Source of the DNA: Polyporus tsugae
Lineage: Eukaryota; Basidiomycota; Agaricomycetes; Polyporales; Polyporaceae
Reading direction: 5' to 3'
Assembly: GCA_024305745.1 (NCBI GenBank)
Contig: JAHRBS010000003.1
Location: 1,426,001-1,490,000 of the forward strand
Length of the DNA: 64,000 nucleotides
Positions 40,563 to 54,996 of the stretch are shown here, one piece after another. A model generated the notes under the pieces. That model was not told the origin of the DNA. It was given only the letters and a program-made list of their open reading frames with translations, and did not search any database. Numbering within the stretch: the stretch's first letter is position 1; every line of letters begins with the position of its first letter. Made by a program: the position numbers and the translations under genes.

Positions 40563-41289
40563 TCGGAACCTCAATCGTTCATGACTGTACTACTTGCTAT
40601 CCCCGTTTTGCTGTGAGTGGTGTACGGATTACTGAATACATTCGAAAAGTAAGAGTCTCAAAGCAGCGTCGGTACATATGCAGAGTGCGTGAAGTCATTG
40701 ATAGAGCTGGTTTGACTTAGGTGAGACGGGAGATTTGTGTGGTGGATGGCCTTGACCATGGACTTGAGTCTTAAGTGGGGCATCGATGATCATGTAACTT
40801 ACGCCGTTCGGATGTAGGGGCGCTCAACGGCCCAGTCCCAGTGGCCATGGGCGCTGATTTCAAATATTAATCCTCACCTCCTCACGCCATGTTGGTTCTC
40901 TTCTTCAGAAGTTCAGGCTGCAGCCATCCTCATCGTATGTGTATGCTGCAGGGATTTTATGATCGGAGTTTTTCTCACATATTACGCCATTATTCTACCA
41001 ATTATGTAATCTGAGCGGAACCTTCGAGCGCGAGCGCGTGCCACGTTTCGAATCCAGCTCGCGATGTCATGTCATCTTACAGTATGCTGCATCTGCACGA
41101 TCTTTTCCATCCGCAACCGCAAGCCTACCTCTAGAGAGAGATCTGTAGTCGCTATTTCACCAAGGCGAGTGTCATGATGGCAATTCGACTTGAAATATAC
41201 GGATTCTGACAACAGATCATACTAGTACGGCTGAGACAGTTCCGGCTTGCGATTGTCCGATACATCTCAAACACTTGGTGACTAGTATC
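40563..41289. other. Intergenic region between BTB copies 1 and 2
   Basis: 727 bp, AT-richer than the neighbouring genes. I see no gene or clear repeat of the duplicated unit. Confidence 0.5.
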
Positions 41290-42558
41290 ATGTCCCACAC
41301 ACTTGCGCCCATATTCGCCCTCCCTCCCTTCGACAATCCTGTCGTCGACACCATCCTCCGATGCCGTGGTGGTGTACACTTTCGCGTTCGCAACGCAATC
41401 CTCTCAGAGGCCTCACCCGTGTTTTCTGAGCTTCAAGTTTGGGAAGGATGTACTGTACCGTCTTCTCATGCGCTGGAGGAGACAGCGATCACGAGGGATC
41501 AGAGAACTTCGACGGAAAGCCCATCATCACGGTCGTCGAGTACAGCGACGTCATAGATCCCCTGCTCCGTCTATGCTACCCGACCACCGACCCCGTGCTG
41601 GAGGACCTCCAGGACATCCGACCTGTTCTTGCTGCCGCCATGAAGTACGAGGTGGAGGAGGCTACCGCGTTGCTGAAGAGGGCCTTGCTTTCCTACGTGG
41701 AGACGCAACCATTGAGGGTTCATGCGTGTCTGCTCCATCTCGACGAGGAGGCCAGGACCGCGGCGCGTGCCTTGGGGAAGGTGCTTCCAGTGGAGGCCCC
41801 GAAGGAGCTGCGGGGAGTGTCGGCAGGGGATTATTACCGCCTCGTCAAATTTCTGCGCCGTCGAGGGCCAGAAGCGGACTCCGGCAAGCTCTTTGAAGTT
41901 GATATCTCCCACCGACGTCAAGGAGCCGCCGAAGACAACCCGACGGTGGTCCTACGGCGTATGGAACGAAGTCCCTCCTGAGCCATTCGCATTCCAGTCA
42001 CGTCCCTATGCGGACATCATATGTCGCTCGTCTGACGGGCAAGACTTCCGTGCTCACAGAATCGTCTTGTGTCTCGCCTCGACCATACTCGAGGACAAGA
42101 TATACTCCCTCTGTCCCGAACCATCTTCTTCTGCGTCACCAGCAGCCTGCTCAGGCGATCACCCCGTGCTCCTCATGGATGTCGATGCAAAGGCGTTAGG
42201 TGGCATCCTTAAATCATGTTACGTCGAGCCCTCAAGCTTTGTTTACGATTACTATCAATTATCCCCGAGCTATGTCATGTCCGTGGTGGTCGCCGCTCGG
42301 ACGTTCGGGATGAAACGCGTTCTGGGGGCCTTGGAGTCTGATGCGTATCCGGACGCCTCAGAAAGCCAACCCCTACTGGGCTACTTGCTCGCGGCCAAAA
42401 TGTGCTTCCCTAAGATCGCGAAGGACCTGGCATCGGATTTCCGCCATGACGTCTTTTCGTCTGGATACCTGCCTGAGATGGAGTCCATCCCCGCCCACTT
42501 CTACCACCGTCTGCTCGTCCGCAAGCGCCTCAGGAAAGCATCACTGAAAGCCGCCTGA
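41290..42558 (+). pseudogene. Double-BTB/POZ protein, copy 2, frame-disrupted and shortened
   Basis: Clear paralogue of the genes at 38985 and 54455, but it cannot be read in one frame. It starts well (MSHTLAPIFALPPFDNPVVD, then FRVRNAILSEASPVFSE). Near 41430-41480 the homology moves to a second frame (DGKPIITVVEYSDV, LLRLCYPTTDPVL, AAAMKYEVEEATALLKR). Near 41890-41910 it moves back (SPTDVKEPPKTTRR), continuing with the second BTB domain (ADIICRSSDGQDFRAHRIVL) and ending RKRLRKASLKAA. No good short intron of the right phase explains the first shift, and the second lies inside exonic homology. Two to three codons around PLRVHACL are also missing relative to copy 1. The CxxC tail and terminal mini-exon of the other copies are absent. 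It is either a decaying gene, or two sequence errors in a shortened one. Confidence 0.72.
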
Positions 42559-43331
42559 GCTTCCAAATATCTGGCTCACGGACTCGGAGTCCTTGAATGA
42601 ATTCGAAGCAGCCGAGATAGGCATCCTGTGGAACGTCGAAGCATCACGGCTACGCAGTCGAGAATGTAGGGGCTCATCTGCTGGATCTTTGTGTAGATGT
42701 TTGTACTGTACTTCATGGCAATCTACTTTGTCCCCTGGCATGGAAGTTCTGGGTGATCCGTCCCAAGAACATTCAATGACCGTAACGAAACTATCGACGG
42801 TTGAGTCGTACTCGACCGTGCAAAATTAGAAGGGGGTACGTACGAGAGAGGAACGTACAGTAGCCACAGTGCTAAGGGGATGAGGAATTGCAAGGGTATT
42901 ATTCTACATGCGAGAGAGGATGATGAGTCGAAACGGGGCAGCACTGGGAGTAGTGGAGGCGGTACGATGGTATCACAAGGTCAACGGTATATGAGTATGG
43001 GGGGTCCAAGACAGAAGTCACCGTCTCCTGCAACATCGCAGCCACAAACCACGAACGTCAGTCCGAGCGCAAACCGGAAAAAGTGAGGGTGGATGGTGAT
43101 AGTGGCTAATGGCTACGCCGATTCCATTGCCAATGCCAGTAGCAAAGTATAAAACACATTGTCCGTCACCAGAGGTGAGATGTAACAGAAAGAGAAGAGA
43201 CCGGACGCACCGCTCCTGTCGGGGTTAGTGCAAAGTCATGACGAGAACAACACGAGAGCAGAGTCGGTCCATTGTGATACGACACCCAGAAGAATCCAAA
43301 CACGAAACGAGCTCGGCATGCCGGACGCGCC
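42559..43331. other. Convergent intergenic region
   Basis: 773 bp between BTB copy 2 and the 3' end of the GMC gene. I looked for the missing BTB tail here and did not find it. No gene seen. Confidence 0.5.
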
Positions 43332-47230
<3,899 letters not shown>

Positions 47231-47894
47231 TTAGTCTCGCGTGAGTGGGCGCAGGTTCAGTGGGTACGGTCGGCCCATCCATGTTGCCAGTTCAGTGTGG
47301 TCCCTGAAGGGGTCGCTGGTGTTGGGGTGGACAAGAACCCTGTCAACATTTCCCAGTCATGAGTGCCAGATACAGATGTTCGATCCTTGACACGACTCAC
47401 GAGCAAGGCCCTCGGTTGACCACAAGCCATGAGAATAGCGTCCCCGTCTGGTGAGGATTGAAGACGTTCACCTCGAACATCGGCACAGGGTGAGGACCGA
47501 CGGGTTTGTCCCAGAACCTGTAGATACGCAGCTGAAGAGGACGGCATGGCGTCAACTCTCGAGCGATTATCTGATAACTGCGTCCAGTGTATACCTCTGG
47601 GAACTCGCGCCGAATACGCTCGTGGAGCTCTGCAGCGTATTTGGCCTCCTCGGGTGAATTGGGCAAATAGTAGACTATGATAAATTCTGAGGGAGGCTGT
47701 GCTAAACGTTGAGCAAAGTACGTACTGTGAAAGTCGAAGCCATTGTTGGAGGAGATGATTGGTTTGGGGAACTCTTCATACGCAGCGGAGGGTGGGCCCG
47801 GAGGGTTGTATAGCGACTTGCCATCCGCGTTGACTGTCGTCGGCAACGGTTCCGCATTCTCATATCCGATGAGGGGAGACTTGTATTTGCCCAT
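47231..47894 (-). CDS. DOPA 4,5-dioxygenase family protein
   Basis: Small cytosolic protein of the family of Amanita muscaria DOPA 4,5-dioxygenase (extradiol cleavage of catechols; betalain synthesis in fly agaric). Four exons, 47894-47726, 47674-47595, 47531-47401 and 47339-47231, total 489 nt, i.e. 162 residues. The start gives MGKYKSPLIGYENAEPLP. Spliced sequence shows GFDFHIYYLPNSPEEAKYAA, LHERIRREFPELRIYRFW, DKPVGPHPVPMFEVNVF (His of the HPxGPH-type motif), LVVNRGPCSVLVHPNT and RDHTELATWMG. The conserved histidines expected to bind iron are present. The acceptor at 47675 was chosen because it restores the family pattern FHxYY. Many Agaricomycetes that make no betalains carry such genes, so the substrate may be another catechol. 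Confidence 0.92.
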
Positions 47895-48348
47895 CTTGTG
47901 GTGATGAAGGTACTGTATGAGAATGGGCTGTGATCAGCAGCGAGCGGTTGAGGGCCCACGTTCGACACACCTGGTTTAAAAGCACTCTGTATATCTCAAT
48001 TGTTGGCCTCAGTATGTAATATTCAATGGTCAAATTTAAGCTCGAGATCGTTTGTCAGCTTCACCCATGTTCCTGTCAGATAACGCAATGGTCTATGACT
48101 AAGCATGTACGAGACTCACTCAGTACCGAGGCATCAATGCATCAAGGTCAAGGAGGCACACGCGAGGCACAAGTGAGGTCTGCATCCTCAGCCTGACCTT
48201 GTCTTCAAGCATATACGAGCTCATGAGTGGATTTCCATGCAGTATCTAAAATTACAGGTAATACCGATTCATGGGAATCTAAAAGAAAGCACTGATGATA
48301 CATAACACCGCGCATCCTCGCGCAAAACCATTCCTCCTTGACTTGTCC
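47895..48348. other. Intergenic region upstream of DOPA dioxygenase
   Basis: 454 bp between the dioxygenase start and the MZT1 stop, both leftward. No gene seen. Confidence 0.5.
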
Positions 48349-48699
48349 TCATCGACCGTTTGCAGAGGCGCGAGAGCCTTTCAGAGCTGCGCTCTCGCGC
48401 CGCAGCTCCTGGATGACCGCCTGCCAGGAGAACGCGCCTCTGAACCTATCTATGACATTATTCAAGGCGGTAAGGACGTACCGCAAGCGCTTCCGGATTC
48501 ACCCCACTCTCGATCAAGCTAACGCAGGTCGCGAGGGTCTCTTTGTCGAGACCAGTGTTCAGTAATTGTGAGATATCGAAAAGAGCTGCATAATGCCAAT
48601 CAATTGGGTTTATACCCGTGTCCAGGCAAAGTGAGCGGTCAGCGTACTGTTCAGGGTCTCCTCGGCTGCAGAAATGCGATCTGCTTCCCGCGTGGACAT
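48349..48699 (-). CDS. MZT1: Mitotic-spindle organizing protein 1 (MOZART1)
   Basis: Tiny subunit that binds gamma-tubulin complex proteins and recruits or activates the gamma-tubulin ring complex at spindle poles. Three exons, 48699-48648, 48585-48482 and 48420-48349, sum to 228 nt, 75 residues, matching the family's usual 65-80. The start gives [17 protein letters not shown]; then [20 protein letters not shown] and [14 protein letters not shown]; then [18 protein letters not shown], ending SANGR. The [10 protein letters not shown] and [15 protein letters not shown] strings are the family signature. Coding pieces are too short to stand out individually. Divergent from SF3B1 with a 270 bp shared promoter. 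Confidence 0.95.
48367..48401. repeat. 10 bp inverted repeat at the MZT1 3' coding end
   Basis: GGCGCGAGAG (48367-48376) and its exact reverse complement (48392-48401) flank a 15 nt loop, within the last codons of MZT1. It could fold in the mRNA near the stop codon, or be a by-product of Arg/Ser codons. Confidence 0.6.
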
Positions 48700-48969
48700 G
48701 TTGTGCCAAGTGAGTGACTGGAAACGTGAACAGCAGAGAGAGCAGAGAGGGACAACACGAAACGAGGACTCGGAAGAGATGCTGCAGGCAGACAAGCCAC
48801 CGGCAGTCTTCGGTCCGCAGCGTAGACGCCAGTGTGTGGGCTTATTGGATCGGAGCACTGTCGGAGCTCAAACATGGGGCCAGTGCGGTGGCGTTGCTCA
48901 GCTGCACGACTTGGACGAACACCCCCATTACCACTCATCCCTCTCATATTCGCTCCTTAATCTCTCGCA
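48700..48969. promoter_or_regulatory. Shared bidirectional promoter of MZT1 and SF3B1
   Basis: 270 bp between two divergent start codons. No distinctive motif other than AGAGAGCAGAG-type purine repeats near 48735. Both genes are cell-cycle or housekeeping genes. Confidence 0.4.
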
Positions 48970-51900
48970 ATGTCCGAACCAAGACTCGTCGATTCATTTA
49001 CCGCGCCGAAGGAGGTGCTGCAGGAGTTTGCAGAAATGGCCGAGGAAGAGGACATCGACCCCTTCGCAGAGACCGCCAAGCAGCGGCAGATCGCCTCGCG
49101 CCAGTCCGACTACCACCACCGTCGATTCAACCGCCAGGCTCTCGATAGTGCCGACGCATTCAAGGCTGTCGTTGATGGAGAGGAGGTAGAGGGAGGGTAC
49201 AAGGACGCGATGAGGTTGCAGCGACTGGAGAAAGAGGAGGAGCGGGTGCGGAGGGCAATCGAGGAGAAGGAGAGGCAGGAGCGGGAGGAGGGGCAGGCGA
49301 AGATGGACCTCGACAGGACGCCCCCACGCGCAGAGATAGAGGAAGCCCAGAAAGAGCTCGCCGCTCTGCAGAGCAACAAGCGGAAACGGCGTTGGGACAT
49401 TGCGGAGCCGGAGGAGGATAAGGAAAACAAGGAGACTAAGGGTGAGTGGTCCCAAGAGGCTCTCGAAGGCGCCGCGCCGAAGAAGCGGCGTTCTAGATGG
49501 GATGCGACTCCCGCAGACGTCGCCGCGGAGACCCCGAGCGGGAAAAGATCGCGCTGGGACCAAGCCCCCGCTGCTGCCCCAGAGGTTCCGATGACACCTA
49601 TTATCATGAACGCTCCCGGCCTCATGCACGAGGACAAGCACAACCGGTATCTCACGGACGAAGAGCTCGACGCCATTCTCCCCTCCTCCGGCTACGCCAT
49701 CGTCACTCCCCCTCCTGGCTATGCCCCCCTCGTTCGACCTCCGAAGCTGTCAGGACCCTCCGTCACCGAAATTGGAGGATTTCAGATCCAAGAAAGTTCG
49801 GATGCTGCGGCAGCGGCAGCGGCGGCTGGTCTTGCGCCTGAATTGCCCACCGAGATTCCTGGTGTGGGCAACTTGGCCTTCTTCAAACCAGAGGATGCCC
49901 AGTATTTCGCGAAGATCCTTAAAGAGGAGAACGAGATGGAGCTGTCGGTGGAAGAGATGAAGGAGCGGAAGATCATGCGCCTACTCCTGAAGATTAAGAA
50001 CGGTACGCCTCCCGTTCGTAAAACCGCCCTTCGCCAGATCACCGACAAGGCTCGCGAATTCGGCGCTGGTCCTCTTTTCGACAAGATTCTCCCCCTTCTC
50101 ATGGAACGCACTCTCGAGGACCAGGAGCGGCATCTTCTCGTCAAGGTCATTGACCGTGTCCTGTACAAGCTCGATGACCTTGTCCGCCCGTACGTCCACA
50201 AGATCCTAGTCGTTATCGAGCCTCTGCTCATCGACGAGGATTACTACGCCCGCGTCGAAGGTCGTGAAATCATCTCTAACCTGTCGAAAGCCGCTGGTCT
50301 CGCCCACATGATTTCCACTATGCGTCCCGATATCGACCACGCCGACGAGTACGTCCGTAACACTACCGCACGTGCGTTCTCCGTCGTCGCATCTGCCCTT
50401 GGAATCCCCTCGCTACTCCCTTTCCTCAAGGCTGTCTGTCGCAGCAAGAAGTCCTGGCAGGCTCGTCACACGGGTATCCGTATCGTACAGCAGATTGCCA
50501 TTATGATGGGCTGCGCTGTCCTCCCTCATCTGCGCAACCTCGTCGACTGTATCGCCCACGGTCTCCAAGACGAACAGACGAAGGTCCGGACGATGACCGC
50601 CTTGGCTCTGGCTGCATTGGCTGAGGCCGCTGCGCCGTACGGTATCGAGTCGTTCGATAACGTGCTCAAGCCTCTCTGGGTCGGTATCCGTCTGCACCGT
50701 GGCAAGTCACTCGCGGCCTTCCTCAAGGCCATCGGCTTCATTCTTCCCCTCATGGACCCCGAGTACGTCTCGTACTACATCAAGGAGGTCACCATCATTC
50801 TCATACGCGAGTTCCAAACGTCGGACGAGGAGATGAAGAAGATCGTGCTCAAGGTCGTGCAGCAGTGCGCGGCGACCGAGGGTGTCACGCCCCAGTACAT
50901 CAAGCAGGACATTCTCCCCGACTTCTTCAAGGCGTTCTGGGTCCGCCGCATGGCCCTCGACCGGAGGAACTATCGTCAGGTCGTCGAGACCACTGTCGAG
51001 CTCGCCCAGAAGTCAGGTGTTGCGGAGATTGTTGGGAGGATCGTGAACGAGCTCAAGGACGAGGCAGAGCCCTACCGGAAGATGGTCATGGAGACCATAA
51101 CGAAGGTCGTCGCGTCCCTCGGTGCTTCCGACATCGACGAGCGTCTGGAGGTCCGCCTTGTAGACGGTATCATCTACGCGTTCCAGGAGCAGACGACCGA
51201 AGACCAGGTCATGTTGGACGGTTTCGGTACTGTTGTCAACGCACTTGGTACGTCCCCTTCGCATCTCCCGTCGGCACACTACTAATCGTCAATCACAGGT
51301 ATTCGTGTCAAGCCATACCTCACGCAGATCGTCTCCACTATCCTTTGGCGTTTGAACAACAAGAGCGCCAAGGTTCGCCAGCAGGCTGCTGACCTCACGA
51401 CCCGTCTCGCTATTGTCATCAAGCAGTGTGGGGAGGACCAGTTGCTGAGCAAGCTCGGCCTCGTGCTTTTCGAGCAGCTCGGTGAGGAGTACCCTGACAC
51501 GCTCGGTAGTATCATTGCGGCGGAGGGTGCCATCGCGAACGTCGTGGGTATGACGCAGATGAACCCGCCTGTGAAGGATCTTTGTAAGTCCTCATATGAC
51601 ATCTAGCTTTGAGCAGATGCTGATGACGCCTGCTTACAGTGCCGCGTATGACTCCCATCCTTCGTAATCGTCATGAGAAGGTGCAAGAAGCGACGATTAA
51701 CTTGATTGGGCGCATCGCCGATCGTGGTGCGGAGTTCGTTCCCGCTCGCGAGTGGATGCGTATCTGCTTCGAGCTGCTCGATCTTCTCAAGGCGCACAAG
51801 AAGGGTATTCGACGTGCAGCTGTCAACTCGTTCGGTTACATCGCGAAGAGTTTGGGTCCCCAGGATGTCCTACAGGTGCTCCTCACGAACTTGCGCGTGC

Positions 51901-52572
51901 AAGAGCGCCAGTCTCGTGTTTGCAGTACTGTTGCTATCGCCATCGTCGCTGAGACTTGTGGACGTACGTCGATATGTTGGATCTGGTTCAAGGACGCGAT
52001 GCTGATGATTCACCTTTTTTATAGCCTTCACCTGTCTCCCCGCTATCCTCAACGAGTACCGAACTGCTGAGCTCAACGTCCGCACGGGTTGTTTGAAGGC
52101 GCTCTCCTTCGTATTCGAGTATGTCGGCCCGCAATCAGCGTACTACGCCGACTCTGTAGTCACCATGCTCGAGGATGCCCTCACCGATCGTGACCTGGTT
52201 CACCGACAAACTGCTAGCACCATCGTGAAGCACCTTGCTCTCGGCGTCGCAGGTCTTGGTTGCGAAGATTCCATGCTCCACCTCATGAACCTTGTCTGGC
52301 CGAACTGCTTCGAAACGTCCCCACACGTCATTGGCGCAGTCATGGAGGCCATCGAGGCGATGCGCGTTACGCTCGGTCCAGGCGTGCTTCTCAGTTACGT
52401 GCTACAGGGCTTGTTCCACCCTGCAAGGAAGGTCCGTGAGGTCTACTGGCGCATATACAATTCGCTCTACCTCGGCGCGTCAGACGCGCTTGTGCCCTTC
52501 TACCCCGACCTTGGCGAGCTGAGCGAGGGCCAAAATGTGTATGACCGTCATCCTCTGCAGATGTTCGTCTGA
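48970..52572 (+). CDS. HSH155: SF3B1 / Hsh155, U2 snRNP SF3b scaffold
   Basis: HEAT-repeat scaffold of the SF3b complex that clamps the U2-branchpoint duplex in pre-mRNA splicing. Four exons, 48970-51247, 51299-51583, 51640-51963 and 52025-52572, total 3435 nt, 1144 residues (human 1304). The start gives [20 protein letters not shown]. The N-terminal region carries three U2AF-ligand/UHM-type RWD motifs ([25 protein letters not shown]), then [20 protein letters not shown] and the p14-contact segment. HEAT repeats are nearly colinear with human: [40 protein letters not shown] (cancer-hotspot K700-equivalent is Lys), [42 protein letters not shown] helix, [37 protein letters not shown]. The reading frame is clean. 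The shorter N-terminus accounts for the length difference. Confidence 0.97.
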
Positions 52573-52772
52573 GCAGTATCGTAATTGTTATTGTTGTATA
52601 GTAGGTGGGAGGCCTGTACCGTACTTTAGTTTTCTGTTACTGCGAAGAATGTCATTGCATGCTTGACATTGTGAATATTCGTGAGAGCGGTTTGATATTC
52701 GTGAGAGCGGTTTGGGGTACGGAGTGAACTGTATGGACCACGTCCTTTAACGACTCGCTCGGAGAAATTATG
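52573..52772. other. Short convergent spacer with 20 bp tandem repeat
   Basis: 200 bp between the stops of SF3B1 and BTB copy 3. ATATTCGTGAGAGCGGTTTG occurs twice in tandem (52675-52694 and 52695-52714). Confidence 0.85.
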
Positions 52773-54455
52773 TCAGTCCAGTCTATCCTGTCAACGCCTT
52801 CCTGCTGTACTATACCCGATTCATCAGCTTTACCATATTGTGTGGGAGGAGAGGAGACTCACATCGTGGTCGAATTTGGCAGCACGAACGCTCTTGTACA
52901 TGCTGTGCAGACCGGACATGAGGCTGAGGTTCATTTCGCATTTCGAACACCAGATCTTCTTTTCCAGCGACTCCTTCAAGAGTTTCGCCACGTTCGGTTC
53001 GAATTTCCACAACTCGTTGCTCCTACATCCCTGCAATCCTTGGGCAGTTTGACGCCAGACGTTCAACAACCAGGGGTCTCGAGGGTCAGGAGCCTCGAGG
53101 GCTTTCGGTTTAGCCTTCGATCTGGCCACGGTTGGCGTGCTTCTGTTATTGGCTTCTGGGGTACTGGTACTTGCCGTCGGTGCACGGGAGGTCGAAGTAG
53201 GAAGTGCCCGGGTTACCACTGTTCCAGTGAGCCTCGAAGTCGCTACGGAGCTTTGGTGACGATTTATCAGGAGAGTGTGATAAATAGTGGCGGGAGTGTC
53301 CTCCATCTCTGAGGGACATCCATAGGTGTGGAGCTCCGCGCTCAGGTTGGGCAATGTAGACCTAGCGTAGTCCGAGAACCCCATCCTGGCGGCCATGAGA
53401 TAGCTCGTCAAAGGACGTTCGCGGGACGCGAGCCAGAACGCGCCACGGCACAAGCACTCTTGGGCTTGTTGTAGGTCGTGCTTCCGCGCACAGTCCATGA
53501 TCGGCATGAGTACGTGCAGACCCAGTTGGGTGGAGTGGCGTCTCTTGGTCGGATAGCAGGCCTCTAGGACCGGTCCTAGGACTGATCCTGGCGTGTCCTT
53601 GAACTCAAGAACAGGAAGGGTAGAAGGGGTCGCTGTGACGGCGGGAGGAGGTTCCGGACACAGACGGGAGATCTTCTTGCTAAGGACTGACGAGGCGAGG
53701 CATAGAACGATCCTATGCGCACGGAACTCTACTCTATCTGAAGAACGGCAGATGATGTCGGCGTAGGGACGGGGTTGGAATCTGATGGCGGGTGAATCCA
53801 CTCCAAGCTCCTGGAACAGCGAATGCGGTCTCTGCCTCTCGTGCTCGGCCTTCGGGATGTCCTCAGGAGCTGGGTCCCAGAACTTGAAGGACTCTGAGAC
53901 ATTTGCGCCTGTCCGGAGGAATTTCGTAAGGCGAAAGTAGTCTCCGCTCGATACTTGTTCGAACTCTGGCGGGGACTTTACTGGGAATTCCTTCCCGAAA
54001 AGCGCAAATGCTGCCGCTCTTGCTTCTTCCTCGAGCCGGAGAAGGCAAGCGGAGGCCCATACGCGCAAAGGCTGGACATCGATGTACGAGCGGAGCAGCT
54101 TCTTCAGTAGCGTGCAGGCCTCTGTCATTCGATACTTCATGGCGGCGGCGAGGACGAGTCGAACATCTTTTAGATCCGCGAACACTGGGTCCGTTACTGG
54201 GTAGCAGAGGCGGAGCAGAGGGTCAAACACTGTGCTCTCCTCTGGGACGACAAGTAGATGTTTGCCGTCCGTCGTGCGCTCAGATGCCAGTGGGTTCGAA
54301 GTGAGCATGTCGGAAAAGACGGGCGAAGCCTCCGAGAGAATGGCGCTGCGTACACGGAAGTGCACTCCATCGGGAGATCGGATGACGACATCTGCCGTGA
54401 GGTTGTCAAAAGGAGGCCCGGCAAAGGTGAGAGCCACTGGTAGGGGATTGGACAT
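52773..54455 (-). CDS. Double-BTB/POZ domain protein, copy 3 (intact)
   Basis: Paralogue of the BTB gene at 38985, transcribed leftward. The start at 54455 gives MSNPLPVALTFAGPPFDNLT. The first BTB begins DVVIRSPDGVHFRVRSAILS, then LLRLCYPVTDPVF and AAAMKYRMTEACTLLKK. The second begins ADIICRSSDRVEFRAHRIVL with VLEACYPTKR. The tail holds KKIWCSKCEMN, a CxxC pair as in copy 1. The main exon ends at 52863 after KFDHD with donor GTGAGT; as in copy 1 the intron falls just before the end. A tentative last exon of five codons (DRLD plus stop) is at 52787-52773. Without that splice the frame ends at 52830. About 535 residues. A TATA-like element on the minus strand lies near 54524-54530, about 70 bp upstream. 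Function unknown. Confidence 0.85.
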
Positions 54456-54996
54456 GACAACTACACAGCAGGGACTCGGGGATTCTACGATGTGGAGAAT
54501 CCAAAATCAGTGAATGGGTGCACATATAATAAAAAGACCAACCGGATTTCGCGTGCCTCTAAACGGCCAATCGACGGGGGCAAGAATCGGGGGTGGAAGT
54601 TGAGGGGAAAGGGAGATGGAGCGCTGCAAAACTGTTCGCAATCCTGTGCTCCGGCGGCGACCGCCATTGCCATTAGGTCACAAGTCACAGCACTAGACAC
54701 GAGGCTTCCCTTTCTGGAACTGGAGTTCCTTCAAGCCCCAAGCATGGCTCATTATAACACGCTGCAAAAACAAATGAGAATTGCACCGGCTTTGGAATCT
54801 TACAAGACACGAGAACTCACCTCGACAAGTCACTCATGTCCATAACGACGGCATCAATCACTTAATCAGCTGCACAAGAAACCATTAGATTCACGTCTTT
54901 ACAGCGCCAGGCTACATGTAAACAGGACATGGATTGCACGGTGAGTCGATAAAATACTGTACGGTATGCAACATCGTTCTACGAGCACAAGAACGA
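54456..54996. other. Intergenic region between BTB copy 3 and AP-1 gamma
   Basis: 541 bp holding the BTB promoter and the 3' flank of the adaptin gene. No gene seen. Confidence 0.5.

Noticed and set aside
41040..41060. TTCGAATCC resembling a tRNA B box
   Set aside because: The bases on either side cannot pair as a T stem, and no A box or acceptor stem is at the right distance.
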